A stretch of 64,000 nt of DNA from Basidiobolus meristosporus CBS 931.73 (taxonomy: Eukaryota > Basidiobolomycota > Basidiobolomycetes > Basidiobolales > Basidiobolaceae), in contig MCFE01000470.1 of NCBI GenBank assembly GCA_002104905.1, positions 1-64,000 on the forward strand. The letters are read 5' to 3'. The translations under genes were made by a program, and so were the position numbers. The notes under the pieces were generated by a model that saw only the letters and a program-made list of their open reading frames with translations, was not told where the DNA came from and did not search any database. Positions within the stretch are counted from its first letter, which is position 1, and the number at the start of each line of letters is the position of its first letter. Positions 57,101 to 64,000 of this stretch are shown piece by piece.

Positions 57101-58463
57101 CCCTGGGCCAAAGAATACAGTTGCTGATGCACTCTCAAGGCAACATATATCAATGGTAGATCATGAGTTGGACTGGCCAGAATACATGCCAGAGTACTTG
57201 GCAAGTCAGACAATGCCAGAAGATTTATCACAGGAAGTAAGGGTCAAGATTAAGAAAGAAGCAGAGAATTTCTCATATGGTGAAGACGAGGTACTTTACA
57301 GACACATGGAAGAAATAGGGCCTGTACCATATATTCCATTTGTATACAGAGGTGACATGATAATCAAGAATCATAAAGCCTTTGGACATCTGGGCATCCA
57401 AGGAACTTATGAAATAACTAAAAGGAGAGCCTGGTGGCCTAAACTCAAACAATTTATAGCTGAGACCCTCAAGACCTGCCCTGAGTGCCAGCTGGCTAGA
57501 CCATACAACAAGGAACATGCCCCATTAGAACCACTGACTCCAGTTCCAGCATTCTACAGATGGGGAATTGACTTCATTGGAATATTGCCTGAAACTTCAA
57601 GAGGGAACAAGTGGATCATAACTGCAATTGACCATACCACTAAGTGGTGTATAGCAAAAGCCATGCCAGCAGCTACTGCAAAAAATGTTGCAAAATTCCT
57701 TTACCTGGAAATCTTTATGCAGTTTGGATGCCCAGGTGAAATTCTGTCTGACAGAGGAGCAAACTTTTTGGAACAAACCTTGAAAGAATACCTTCAGATA
57801 ATGGGGGTTAGACATTTGAAGACATCAGCATACCACCCTAGAACAAATGGGGTCACAGAGAGGTTCAATGGACTCTTTGGGAAGATGCTGACTACTTATG
57901 TCAAAGGAGCCAAACATAAGTGGGATGAATTTGTACATCAAGCACTCTTTGCCTGTCGTATTAGAGTCCATTCAGCAACACAAAAGTCCCCCTTCTACCT
58001 AGTGTATGGTACACATCCAAGAATCCCAGGTGATACCTTACCACCATACATCTGGGACTTAAAGAACCAAAAAGACTTGGCAGAATTCAGAACAAGGGAA
58101 CTGGAAGAATTAGGACATGCAAGACATGATGCCATCAAGAATTTAAAACGACAAGCAGAGAAGATGAAAGAACAGTACAACAAAACAGTGGTAACAAAAC
58201 CCTTAACTTTGGGAAAACTTGTATTAGTCCGAAATGAAAGTAGGCTAAAACTAGAACCACATTGGGTTGGACCCTTTATTATCACAAGAGAAATGCCCTT
58301 CAATACATTTCAACTCGCAGACATGTCAGGTAAAGTAAAGGAGGACCTAGTGCATAGAGACCGACTAAAGGAAGCACAGCTAAAAAACCCAATGACACCA
58401 CCAACCAAATACTGGTATTACAAGTCCGATAGACAGGACTCTTCAGGAGAAGAACCTCTTTAA
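54114..58463 (+). CDS. Gypsy Gag-Pol polyprotein, intact
   Basis: A single frame of 1449 residues without a frameshift between Gag and Pol. Gag: a coiled-coil start ([17 protein letters not shown]), then the retrotrans_gag domain ([32 protein letters not shown]) and a CCHC knuckle at 344-357 ([14 protein letters not shown]). Protease: [12 protein letters not shown] with Asp413. [17 protein letters not shown] and the YLDD box at 751-754. RNase H: TDAS with Asp900 and [10 protein letters not shown]. Integrase: an HHCC finger (His1087, His1092, Cys1122, Cys1125) and the catalytic Asp1153, Asp1213, Glu1249, the last two 35 residues apart. The C-terminus has [20 protein letters not shown] (GPF/Y-type module). 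No chromodomain is visible. All catalytic residues are present. The start is the ATG after the tandem repeat; a similar start is not available upstream in frame. Confidence 0.97.
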   Translation: MSEEKPKFSSSEEMLAYIESLEQQVAELAGQGQSHTTEPAALPSLDPRMGRQTDLDSLHFVNTQRSWFTGQGIQREGEASSVRPAVPPNSLNLGEDGQGSLDFTKQYRATNLKLQKPNIFEGKRHTATLETWIFEVEQYLYFSDDSEEVKVHYACSLFRKEATMWWKLHIQGMNRGIFPPIASWADFVKALRKRFTPINADRMAREKLSKLFQAKSVQEYNEQFNLLSMEIQNMPDTELLEQYLRGLKSNTRWEIEYKDPKTLVEAMELAERYDAIHFRRAVNHRIGHSRTTTGLKANNHIPIGSQPITEQGAHYPHTLEPMDLDVMQSTPRPSKEECFKLGLCFYCKEQGHKVNECPKRPLQRVFQLSTKEEEHTISLVKEYQRTQSLYTTPKMLKLPGILNNNQCVSVLIDSGATDVYISKDVADQMKLQTIPCPPIHILCATKESIIVNSRTEPLTLQIRDFQDTISPIIIPQANFEINVGQTWLRKHNPDINWQTQEVVINKDDAKYHLSPKPTLDKGNAPEHTISKKQFAHSIRQNPKLLHMIAFAKIQETTEVTNDRLKTLLAEFQEVFPKEIPALPPSREIDHAIEVTDDKPRNRAPYKFSPKEMETLKETLKDYLAKGWIKPSKSPWGAPVLFAPKKDGKLRFCVDYRALNAITVRNSYPLPRIDALFDQLGKAKIFSKIDLASGYHQIRIKPEDTSKTAFNTRYGHYEFVVMSFGLTNAPATFQTLMNSILEPYLEKFVLVYLDDILIYSTSMDDHMKHLKTVLAILKKHKLYAQLPKCEFLTRSVEYLGHIISDKGLHMDPAKIDAIQKWEAPKSLTEMRSFLGLASYYRRFIRDFATIAAPLTDLTKKEKDYIWTPNCETAFLTLKEKLCQTPVLQLPDFSEPFCVYTDASDLAVGGVLTQKEHPVAYESKKLSVTEQNYPVHEKELYAILHCLRVWRCYLEGKHFVVYTDHASLRYIHTQKLLSRRITRWIEELQQFDFKIHYLPGPKNTVADALSRQHISMVDHELDWPEYMPEYLASQTMPEDLSQEVRVKIKKEAENFSYGEDEVLYRHMEEIGPVPYIPFVYRGDMIIKNHKAFGHLGIQGTYEITKRRAWWPKLKQFIAETLKTCPECQLARPYNKEHAPLEPLTPVPAFYRWGIDFIGILPETSRGNKWIITAIDHTTKWCIAKAMPAATAKNVAKFLYLEIFMQFGCPGEILSDRGANFLEQTLKEYLQIMGVRHLKTSAYHPRTNGVTERFNGLFGKMLTTYVKGAKHKWDEFVHQALFACRIRVHSATQKSPFYLVYGTHPRIPGDTLPPYIWDLKNQKDLAEFRTRELEELGHARHDAIKNLKRQAEKMKEQYNKTVVTKPLTLGKLVLVRNESRLKLEPHWVGPFIITREMPFNTFQLADMSGKVKEDLVHRDRLKEAQLKNPMTPPTKYWYYKSDRQDSSGEEPL

Positions 58464-58474
58464 GTGTGGGAGTA

Positions 58475-58784
58475 TGTTATGATTTAAATCCTAACTAGTC
58501 ACTACCGATCACTTGAACACTACTGATCGAACACCTGGAATTCCACACAGACGATCAATCGCACTCAGTGATACACACGTTATTTAATACATCTTGAACC
58601 CTCCTTTTGGAAGCTTGCCCTACGTTATCGGAAGCTCTCCCTCCGAGGCTATCTCTATATAAACTCCTTTGAACACTATCAATAAAGCATCAACCTTTTA
58701 CCGGTTCATCAACTATTCAGATAACCTCTCTGATTCGTATTGGACATCCTCCGGTCCTCCTCCGCTTGCCCTCGATTCATAACA
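58475..58784 (+). repeat. 3' LTR of the intact gypsy element
   Basis: Reads the same as 53407-53716 throughout. It is preceded by AAGTGTGGGAGTA, a weak polypurine tract, and followed by the TTTC duplication. Confidence 0.95.
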
Positions 58785-58794
58785 TTTCCAGGTT

Positions 58795-58865
58795 GGCTCA
58801 ATGGTCTAGTAGTATGATTCCTCGTTCGGGTCGAGGAGGTCCCGGGTTCAATTCCCGGTTGAGCC
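58795..58865 (+). tRNA. tRNA-Pro (anticodon CGG)
   Basis: 71 nt fold as a cloverleaf. The acceptor stem GGCTCAA pairs with TTGAGCC. The anticodon stem CCTCG/CGAGG encloses the loop TTCGGGT with CGG at positions 34-36, reading CCG codons. The T arm CCGGG-TTCAATT-CCCGG is perfect. The B box GGTTCAATTCC and an A box around TGGTCTAGTAG are present, and no intron. A T4 run at 58874-58877 would end pol III transcription. A gypsy LTR ends 10 bp upstream. Confidence 0.95.
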
Positions 58866-58873
58866 CGGTTCAC

Positions 58874-58877
58874 TTTT
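58874..58877 (+). terminator. Pol III terminator of tRNA-Pro
   Basis: TTTT nine bases after the mature 3' end of the tRNA. Confidence 0.7.
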
Positions 58878-58879
58878 GC

Positions 58880-59918
58880 CACTGTTTCATGGAAAGCATC
58901 TCCAGCCAGCGCATTGAAACGAATCCCACGGATGGTCCACTTTCTGGAACACGTGGTGGGTGGAGATTCCAGGTGCCGAGTAGTTGTTGAACAGATTCAT
59001 TCTGGAGGAGAGTTTCCGCAGTGTCGAGTGCCTTCGCTTCCCTCTACCATGGTAGGGATCCTTCGGGGAATGGTTGGACTCCCATATGTACCTGGATGTC
59101 CGTACTTCGACGGGCTCCCGTTTCGAGAAAAAGATCCTCCCCCGTAGCTCCGCAATTTCATCTAAGGCTGGATGACTGGCACCTTCTCAGAAGCCAATCT
59201 CTCATTCAATATATGTATAAACACGCTCTAGGCAGTCATTCCGTTGACTACAGATTACAGATTGAAGAATAGAGGTGAAGCCACATACTTGGTGGGTTTA
59301 AGACTTTCATCTTCGGCAATAACTCGGTAGTTTTACCAAACGGCACATTGGTGATCAGGAGACTGACTACGCCGATGGTTTTTTTTGTGGGTGGGGGTTG
59401 TCGTATGTGAGATTTGCCCTTACCACTCGTGTCTACCCAACACTTCATAGCTCAACCCAAGTCACTCTGAACCTGGCTAAGGGCCAGAGCGTCTTGGTTG
59501 AGGAGATGACTCTATGGCCTATAACTGATCGTGCTTTTCTAAACCGCGACAAATAAACCAGAATATCTTTTGACTTGGTCATTCCCCGCCACAATGCAAT
59601 GCCTCAGATTAAGCAATCAATTTTAGTTTACACGGGCTGTAGCGCATTTTGTGTGATTCCCTGGAGGGAATGCATAATTGCGACTGACCAAAAATAGATC
59701 GTGTCCCTAATTTAGGTGCAATAGTGGACGCAACGGCACAAATAAGGCTGGATCGGTGTCGGCAACCAGTTCCAACCTTGAACACTTGGGTCAAATCAAC
59801 GAGTGACAACACAAGCATGAGATCGGACGCGCCAGGAAGAACCTTCGATGAATTAGCGCATCACCATATGGAGGTAGATTGTACTGAACCTTCGATATTA
59901 TTAATGGTTCACCGGCTC
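58880..59918. other. Intergenic sequence between tRNA-Pro and the phosphatase gene
   Basis: Several overlapping frames of 60-83 codons (58914-59147, 59021-59272 and others) have no recognisable motif or shared splice pattern. No gene is assigned. Confidence 0.4.
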
Positions 59919-59926
59919 TATAAAAG
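59919..59926 (+). promoter_or_regulatory. TATA box of the HAD phosphatase gene
   Basis: TATAAAAG lies 58 nt before the chosen ATG, the same layout as in the Con-6 genes downstream. Confidence 0.65.
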
Positions 59927-59976
59927 ATTCCTTGCTGCACCCACCTAGTATCATTACCACTACCACTACCATTACC

Positions 59977-60657
59977 ATGAATTCTGAATTACGCGCCAAA
60001 GCCTTCCTTTTCGACCTGGACGGCACGCTAGTCAATACAATCGCCGCTGCAGAGAGGCAGTACACCATCTGGGCCACTAAACTCGGGATCGACCCCAAGC
60101 CGGTGGTTGAATACTGCCACGGGGTCAGAGCAATCGAGGTGATGCAAAAGTTCGCACCCAAGGGGGCGAAGATCACCATTGACGATGCCAACGAGTGGGA
60201 AACTGGGTTCAGCAATGATTCGGAAGGGGTCTTCGTACTCCCAGGCATACCAGAGCTCCTGAAGAAGCTTCCCAAACACCGCTGGGCTATTGTTACTTCG
60301 GGCGTCCGTGCCATGGCTGAAGCAAGACTACGGCAAATGGATCTTCCTGTCCCTGACGTATTCATCACAGCAGACACCGTAACCCGTGGAAAACCTCACC
60401 CCGAAGGATACTTGGCTGCCGCATCCAAGCTTGGTTTCAGGCCCGACGAATGCATCATCTTCGAGGATGCACCGGCCGGAATCGAGGCAGGAGTTAGCGC
60501 CGGGATTCGCACTATCGGTATCACCACTAGCTACAAGCCAGAAACCCTCCACAAAGCGAATGTTCTCATCGATGATTATCATGACATTCTGGTGGAAAAG
60601 TCGGCCAACGAGGAGGAGTTTGAAATCAAGGTGCTAAGAAACAGAAGATCGGATTAA
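59977..60657 (+). CDS. HAD-family phosphatase, glycerol-3-phosphatase-like
   Basis: A single exon of 226 residues. The ATG at 59977 is preferred over the in-frame ATG at 59932 because the protein fold starts at once (LRAKAFLFDLDGTLVN), the earlier Met lies only 6 bp past the TATA box, and the extra residues are a Thr run. HAD motifs: I, DLDGT with Asp13 nucleophile and Asp15; II, VTSG with Thr107; III, Lys139 in RGKPHPEGYL; IV, FEDAPAGIEAG with Glu163-Asp164. GKPHPE plus FEDAPAGI, and the HGVRAIEVMQKFAP region that parallels yeast Gpp1/Rhr2, point to the GPP/DOG group of sugar- or glycerol-phosphate phosphatases. These are cytosolic, and GPP enzymes make glycerol in osmotic stress. Substrate cannot be fixed from sequence. 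Confidence 0.88.
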   Translation: MNSELRAKAFLFDLDGTLVNTIAAAERQYTIWATKLGIDPKPVVEYCHGVRAIEVMQKFAPKGAKITIDDANEWETGFSNDSEGVFVLPGIPELLKKLPKHRWAIVTSGVRAMAEARLRQMDLPVPDVFITADTVTRGKPHPEGYLAAASKLGFRPDECIIFEDAPAGIEAGVSAGIRTIGITTSYKPETLHKANVLIDDYHDILVEKSANEEEFEIKVLRNRRSD

Positions 60658-60961
60658 ATCGCAAACCGCAAACCGCAAACCACAAACCACAAATCACTAA
60701 TGGTACATCGTGCATCGCAAATCCCCAAGTAAATAGAGTCATATGGCGGCTTCCTACTGGCCGGAATCAATTTTGTGGCCAGATCAAGATTCATTGATCC
60801 ATGCTGGAAACCAAATTAAAGGACAAGGCATTGCTTGTGCTGATTAGTATTTATCATCGGAATATTGTTCCTAGCCACTCTGGCGGACTCCAGGGTAAGC
60901 GATTCCACTGACTGAAACTAGGCAGGCGATAATCGATTTTGATGGGTGTAAAGGCTTGCAA
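60658..60961. other. Intergenic spacer
   Basis: Just after the phosphatase stop are short tandem repeats of GCAAACC/ACAAACC (60661-60692). Nothing else was seen. Confidence 0.5.
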
Positions 60962-61075
60962 ATGGCTCTCTCTTCCACGGAGTATCTATCTTGCGACTCC
61001 GAAGCAAAGAGCCTCGAAAACATGGAAGAAGGACTCGAGGCTGCTGCCCACAATCCGGCAAGAATCGCTCGGTAA
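60962..61075 (+). pseudogene. Truncated Con-6-like relic
   Basis: A 37-codon frame ending SLENMEEGLEAAAHNPARIAR aligns with the GNVEGGFKAAAHNPNVS core of the three genes downstream, then stops. The N-terminal half is unlike them. It is best read as a decayed first member of the array, though a tiny expressed protein cannot be excluded. Confidence 0.55.
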
Positions 61076-61757
61076 TTTTATCGAAAGAGTAGAGTTACCA
61101 CAAGGAATCTAAGGGCTCAGGATGCAAGCACGGGTGTGTTGAATAGTGATGAAATGGGTTGTTCACCTGGAATAGAAAGTGCCCCAAGGACAAGCGAAAT
61201 CGTAAAAATCTTGAAGAATTAGTGCAAGCAGTTGCTACCAAAATTCGGACGGACATGGGGGGTTGTTGTTGATACTACGTCACTTGTTCCTCGCCCCAAG
61301 TTACAACGAATAGAACCGCTTGCTGAGAGTCCTTATTTGAGCTACATATATATATACATAAGCATCACGTGCGCAATATGGTTGGTAAGCCAGCTGATAT
61401 GACTGTGTGGCATATGTGTGGAGGTGATGTGATGTGATGGCATGAAGAGTAGGAGTCGGACTGCACCTGGAGGAAAACTCCATCGTTGGCTAATCTAGTG
61501 GTACATCACTCTACTTGTCTGAGCATAGTCACCACCAGATGCGAGTCGAGTTTCCCGTATGGACAGCGGATCGCTGCCCACGTCATTCTAGCTAACTGAG
61601 TCAAATGCGAACTTTAACTGAGGTTAGATACGCAATGTTCTATAGCGGTGATGTCAAAGGGAATAGGTACTGAGCATACAAGGCTGCCTCCGTTCTTTGG
61701 CTGAAACTAAACACGCAACACTCGATTTCCGTGATGTCATAGGAAATATCGAACGAG
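61076..61757. other. Intergenic sequence upstream of the first Con-6 gene
   Basis: No coding content recognised. Confidence 0.4.
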
Positions 61758-61765
61758 TACATAAA
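61758..61765 (+). promoter_or_regulatory. Likely TATA element of Con-6 gene 1
   Basis: TACATAAA, 63 nt before the ATG, sits where genes 2 and 3 have TATATAA and TATAAAAG (62 nt). It is a weaker match. Confidence 0.45.
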
Positions 61766-61820
61766 CTTGGCACAGATCTCCGGGCACTGCAGAGTATCTA
61801 TCTCATAACTCGGAAACAAC

Positions 61821-62006
61821 ATGGAATACGAAGGAAAGAACCCCGGGAACGTTGAAGGAGGATTCAAAGCAGCCGCGCACAACCCCAACGTCTCAGCCGA
61901 GAAGCAACAAGAGTCGCTAGATAAGGCATCCCAGATCCACGAAGAACGCACTGGCAAACCGCTGAAGGAGCAGACCATTGAAAAGGAATCCAAGGATTCG
62001 AAATAA
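61821..62006 (+). CDS. con-6: Con-6 family conidiation protein, copy 1
   Basis: A 61-residue, very hydrophilic protein without introns. It starts MEYEGKNPGNVEGGFKAAAH, continues through NPNVSAEKQQESLDKASQIH, and ends EKESKDSK. The NVxxGxKAAxxNPNVSxEAxxxA core is the hallmark of the Con-6 family (Neurospora con-6), small proteins made in spores or under stress and thought to protect the cell. It differs from copy 2 at two residues (Glu2/Asp2, Asp34/Glu34) and by silent changes. It is the first of three genes about 0.9-1.0 kb apart in the same orientation. Confidence 0.85.
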   Translation: MEYEGKNPGNVEGGFKAAAHNPNVSAEKQQESLDKASQIHEERTGKPLKEQTIEKESKDSK

Positions 62007-62653
62007 AGATAAGGCACGCTGCAATATGTGCGCTGATTAGGGAAGAAATACAAAGGGATTCATTCGGATTCTGGAGATCTAGGCGTCCATCGTTTTGCTT
62101 GGTTCCTCGATGATGTAATAAATACAAAAGTACGCACCTTTTTATTAGCACTTTCAAACCTTCTGGTATCATAGCTCTGTGTCCAAGTGAACATCCAAGC
62201 CAAAGCCAGGCATGAGCATCATTCAAATCTAAAGTGTTATCGTGTTGGATTATGAGTATAGGCGATAATTAATGCACTTATACTGTAGAGCGCTTATATC
62301 GAACTTCAATCAGATGCATGATATCGTTGTTAAAGCATACTGCCCACGGAGAAATAAAGAGGAAGAGAGGATGAATAACGCACCAATAGGCCACAGATAT
62401 CAATCGCACTCCAGGCCAGATGCGGCATTCTTATTCATTTTTTCCGATTATTGCACTTGTTGACCTCGATCATACATCGCGTATCGGTCAAATCCGATCA
62501 GACAAACCGTGGCGCAAATGATTTAAGATACCAAAGACTACGCTGATCTGCACTGTGGATATCGATCGAATCAAGCCGATGGCATAATGTCGCTGAATGA
62601 ATCTAGTCATGAAGCACTCATCATTCATGATGTCACCAGAACCGCACGTCGAG
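62007..62653. other. Spacer between Con-6 genes 1 and 2
   Basis: No other gene. Small frames here are chance or shadows of the neighbouring genes. Confidence 0.45.
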
Positions 62654-62660
62654 TATATAA
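62654..62660 (+). promoter_or_regulatory. TATA box of Con-6 gene 2
   Basis: TATATAA, 62 nt before the ATG at 62716. Confidence 0.65.
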
Positions 62661-62715
62661 GTCTACAAAAGGTTTCCTGCTCTACAGAACATCTATCCAG
62701 CAACCCAGAAACACC

Positions 62716-62901
62716 ATGGACTACGAAGGAAAGAACCCCGGAAATGTTGAGGGAGGCTTCAAGGCTGCTGCCCACAATCCCAATGTCTCAGCTGAGAAGC
62801 AACAAGAGTCACTAGAGAAGGCATCGCAAATCCATGAAGAGCGTACCGGCAAACCGCTGAAGGAGCAAACCATTGAAAAAGAATCCAAGGATTCAAAATA
62901 A
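62716..62901 (+). CDS. con-6: Con-6 family conidiation protein, copy 2
   Basis: 61 residues starting MDYEGKNPGNVEGGFKAAAH. The frame is open further upstream, to 62587. The ATG at 62716 is chosen because similarity to copies 1 and 3 starts exactly there and the TATA box lies 62 nt before it. The same small-protein features apply as for copy 1. Its 3' flank is closely similar to that of copy 3, making these two the most recent duplicates. Confidence 0.85.
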   Translation: MDYEGKNPGNVEGGFKAAAHNPNVSAEKQQESLEKASQIHEERTGKPLKEQTIEKESKDSK

Positions 62902-62910
62902 ACCTCAGAT

Positions 62911-62924
62911 ACACTACGAAGTGT
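62911..62924 (+). other. Conserved 3' hairpin after Con-6 gene 2
   Basis: ACACTACGAAGTGT can form a five-base-pair stem with an ACGA loop, 10 bp after the stop. It recurs after gene 3 at 63896-63909 but not after gene 1. Confidence 0.45.
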
Positions 62925-63638
62925 ACATTGAAATCTCAGTTGCCATTTCACTTGTGTCTTGACCAGAGAGACTGGCTTTCGCCCACAAAAGAAATGGGAG
63001 GCTTGAACCAGTAGGGAACAATAGAATGATGAAATCACTTGTCTAGTGCTCAATCAAGCCGAAGTGCCTTCGAGTTCCCAGAACCAATGGAATACGAAAA
63101 TATGAGTAGCTCTCACATATTTGGTTGTGTACTTGGAGTTTAGTGAGGTACAACTACAATGCATTCTGATGCGAATACAGCTGCTCATGGTAACCTTGGA
63201 TGGTGAAGGCCCTGGTGATGCAATTACTAGGCGTTTATATCAGGGAGAATAGGTTGTTGCAGATGGTGATCCACGTAAATTAAGTATGTGAAGCCGAGTG
63301 TGAAGCACCAGCCCAGCCACAATCTTGTATAAGATTAGGGAGTCATCAATAGAGACTCCAACTGATTTGGCATGGTCATCTCGTTGATCGTTACTATGTT
63401 TGACCTTGATCATCAATTGTGTACCTGACATAATCATCTCATCAATCGTGTATTTATTAGTTCTGATCATGACGTTCCTTCGAAACAGTGGGTGATGATG
63501 CAGCTCAGTTATATCCCGCAGTCGTCGTAATCTTTACATTAAGGATCAATCGTTCAAACCGTCGTTGACAAAGATCATACACTGAACCCATGACACTATC
63601 AAGACCAGATTCTGATGCCATAGGGAGTATTGTTCGTG
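62925..63638. other. Spacer between Con-6 genes 2 and 3
   Basis: Contains the AAAAGAAATGGGAG block shared with the flank of gene 3. No other gene was recognised. Confidence 0.45.
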
Positions 63639-63646
63639 TATAAAAG
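63639..63646 (+). promoter_or_regulatory. TATA box of Con-6 gene 3
   Basis: TATAAAAG, 62 nt before the ATG at 63701. Confidence 0.65.
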
Positions 63647-63700
63647 TCAGTCAAAGATAACATCTACCACATATCATTTCTCTAATAGCTCAAAAACATC

Positions 63701-63886
63701 ATGGAATACGAAGGAAAGAACCCCGGAAATGTTGAAGGAGGATTCAAAGCCGCCGCCCACAATCCCAACGTCTCAGCCGAGAAGCAACAAGAGTCACTAG
63801 AGAAGGCATCCCAGATTCATGAGGAACGTACCGGCAAACCGTTGGAGGGGCAGACCATTGAAAAAGAATCCAAGGATTCAAAATAA
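63701..63886 (+). CDS. con-6: Con-6 family conidiation protein, copy 3
   Basis: 61 residues, the same as copy 2 except Glu2 in place of Asp2 and LEGQ in place of LKEQ near residue 49. No intron. Like the other copies, it ends with a KESKDSK tail whose codons contain GAATCCAAGGATTC, an inverted repeat. Silent differences from copies 1 and 2 with almost no amino-acid change suggest selection on the protein. Confidence 0.85.
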   Translation: MEYEGKNPGNVEGGFKAAAHNPNVSAEKQQESLEKASQIHEERTGKPLEGQTIEKESKDSK

Positions 63887-63895
63887 AGATCCGAT

Positions 63896-63909
63896 ACACT
63901 ACGAAGTGT
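63896..63909 (+). other. Conserved 3' hairpin after Con-6 gene 3
   Basis: ACACTACGAAGTGT, same sequence and position relative to the stop as after gene 2. It may be a 3' UTR element or simply part of the duplicated block. Confidence 0.45.
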
Positions 63910-64000
63910 TCATTGAAAATTCAATTGTCATACTGATGTTAAAGCTCTAGAGGTAGGCCTTTTCCCGCAAAAGAAATGGGAGTCTTGATCGAGTGCGAAC

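Larger units (their letters stand above)
53407..58784 (+). mobile_element. Complete Ty3/gypsy retrotransposon, apparently young
   Basis: A 5378-bp element with two 310-bp LTRs (53407-53716 and 58475-58784) that I could not tell apart by eye, a primer-binding site, one uninterrupted Gag-Pol frame and a purine-rich stretch before the 3' LTR. Target duplication TTTC lies at 53403-53406 and 58785-58788. Indistinguishable LTRs and an intact frame imply a very recent insertion that may still be active. The 3' junction is 10 bp upstream of a tRNA-Pro gene. Confidence 0.97.

Noticed and set aside
59932-59976. Upstream Met of the HAD phosphatase as the start
   Set aside because: It lies just after the TATA box, leaving almost no room for a leader, and adds only a Thr-rich stretch before the conserved fold.
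61640-63053. Minus-strand frames of 110-137 codons opposite the Con-6 genes
   Set aside because: They are antisense to the short, hydrophilic Con-6 proteins and repeat only because the genes are duplicated.

Overview
This window reads as nuclear DNA from a repeat-rich filamentous fungus. The evidence is short spliceosomal introns (47-100 bp, GT..AG) in three genes, a fungal cyclin C, a ribosomal stalk protein P1, Con-6 type conidiation proteins, and Ty1/copia, Ty3/gypsy and Tnp2-like (CACTA-type) transposons. The phylum is not settled. Cyclin C has eight exons and an N-terminus unlike the Pezizomycotina proteins I know, so an early-diverging (Mucoromycota-type) or basidiomycete lineage fits better than a typical mould.

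Positions 1 to about 46 kb form an AT-leaning graveyard of nested transposons with no convincing host gene. Its layers are: (i) several copies of a Tnp2-family DNA transposon with two divergent ORFs, a transposase and a repeat-rich partner protein, separated by about 220 bp; (ii) copia elements on the minus strand at 2716-7381 (complete, TSD GAAAC), 24297-28740 and 36353-43367, plus the 5' end of a fourth at 43841-44425; (iii) a truncated gypsy at 9240-11568 and a gypsy gag at 34331-35040; (iv) many solo LTRs from at least five families, often inserted inside the older elements with 4-5 bp target duplications; (v) a 731-bp near-perfect palindrome (foldback element) and a truncated sibling; (vi) a very AT-rich island at 35.0-35.9 kb with a Lys/Asn-rich coiled-coil reading frame.

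From about 46 kb the composition changes to higher GC and host genes appear. They are a secreted Cys-rich protein with a C-terminal hydrophobic tail (minus), cyclin C of the Mediator kinase module (minus), ribosomal protein P1 (plus, divergent from cyclin C) and a DAP1/PGRMC-like heme-binding membrane protein (plus). After a gypsy integrase relic comes a complete gypsy element (53407-58784) with LTRs that read the same and an uninterrupted 1449-aa Gag-Pol. It sits 10 bp upstream of a tRNA-Pro(CGG) gene. Beyond that are a HAD-family phosphatase resembling glycerol-3-phosphatase and a tandem array of three near-identical 61-aa Con-6 genes with a truncated fourth relative. The phosphatase and two Con-6 genes have clear TATA boxes 58-62 nt before the ATG; the other Con-6 gene has a weaker match at the same spacing.

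All exon boundaries were worked out by eye from frame, splice sites and protein similarity. Transposon boundaries come from TG..CA ends, direct comparison between copies in the window, and target-site duplications. No database search was possible.
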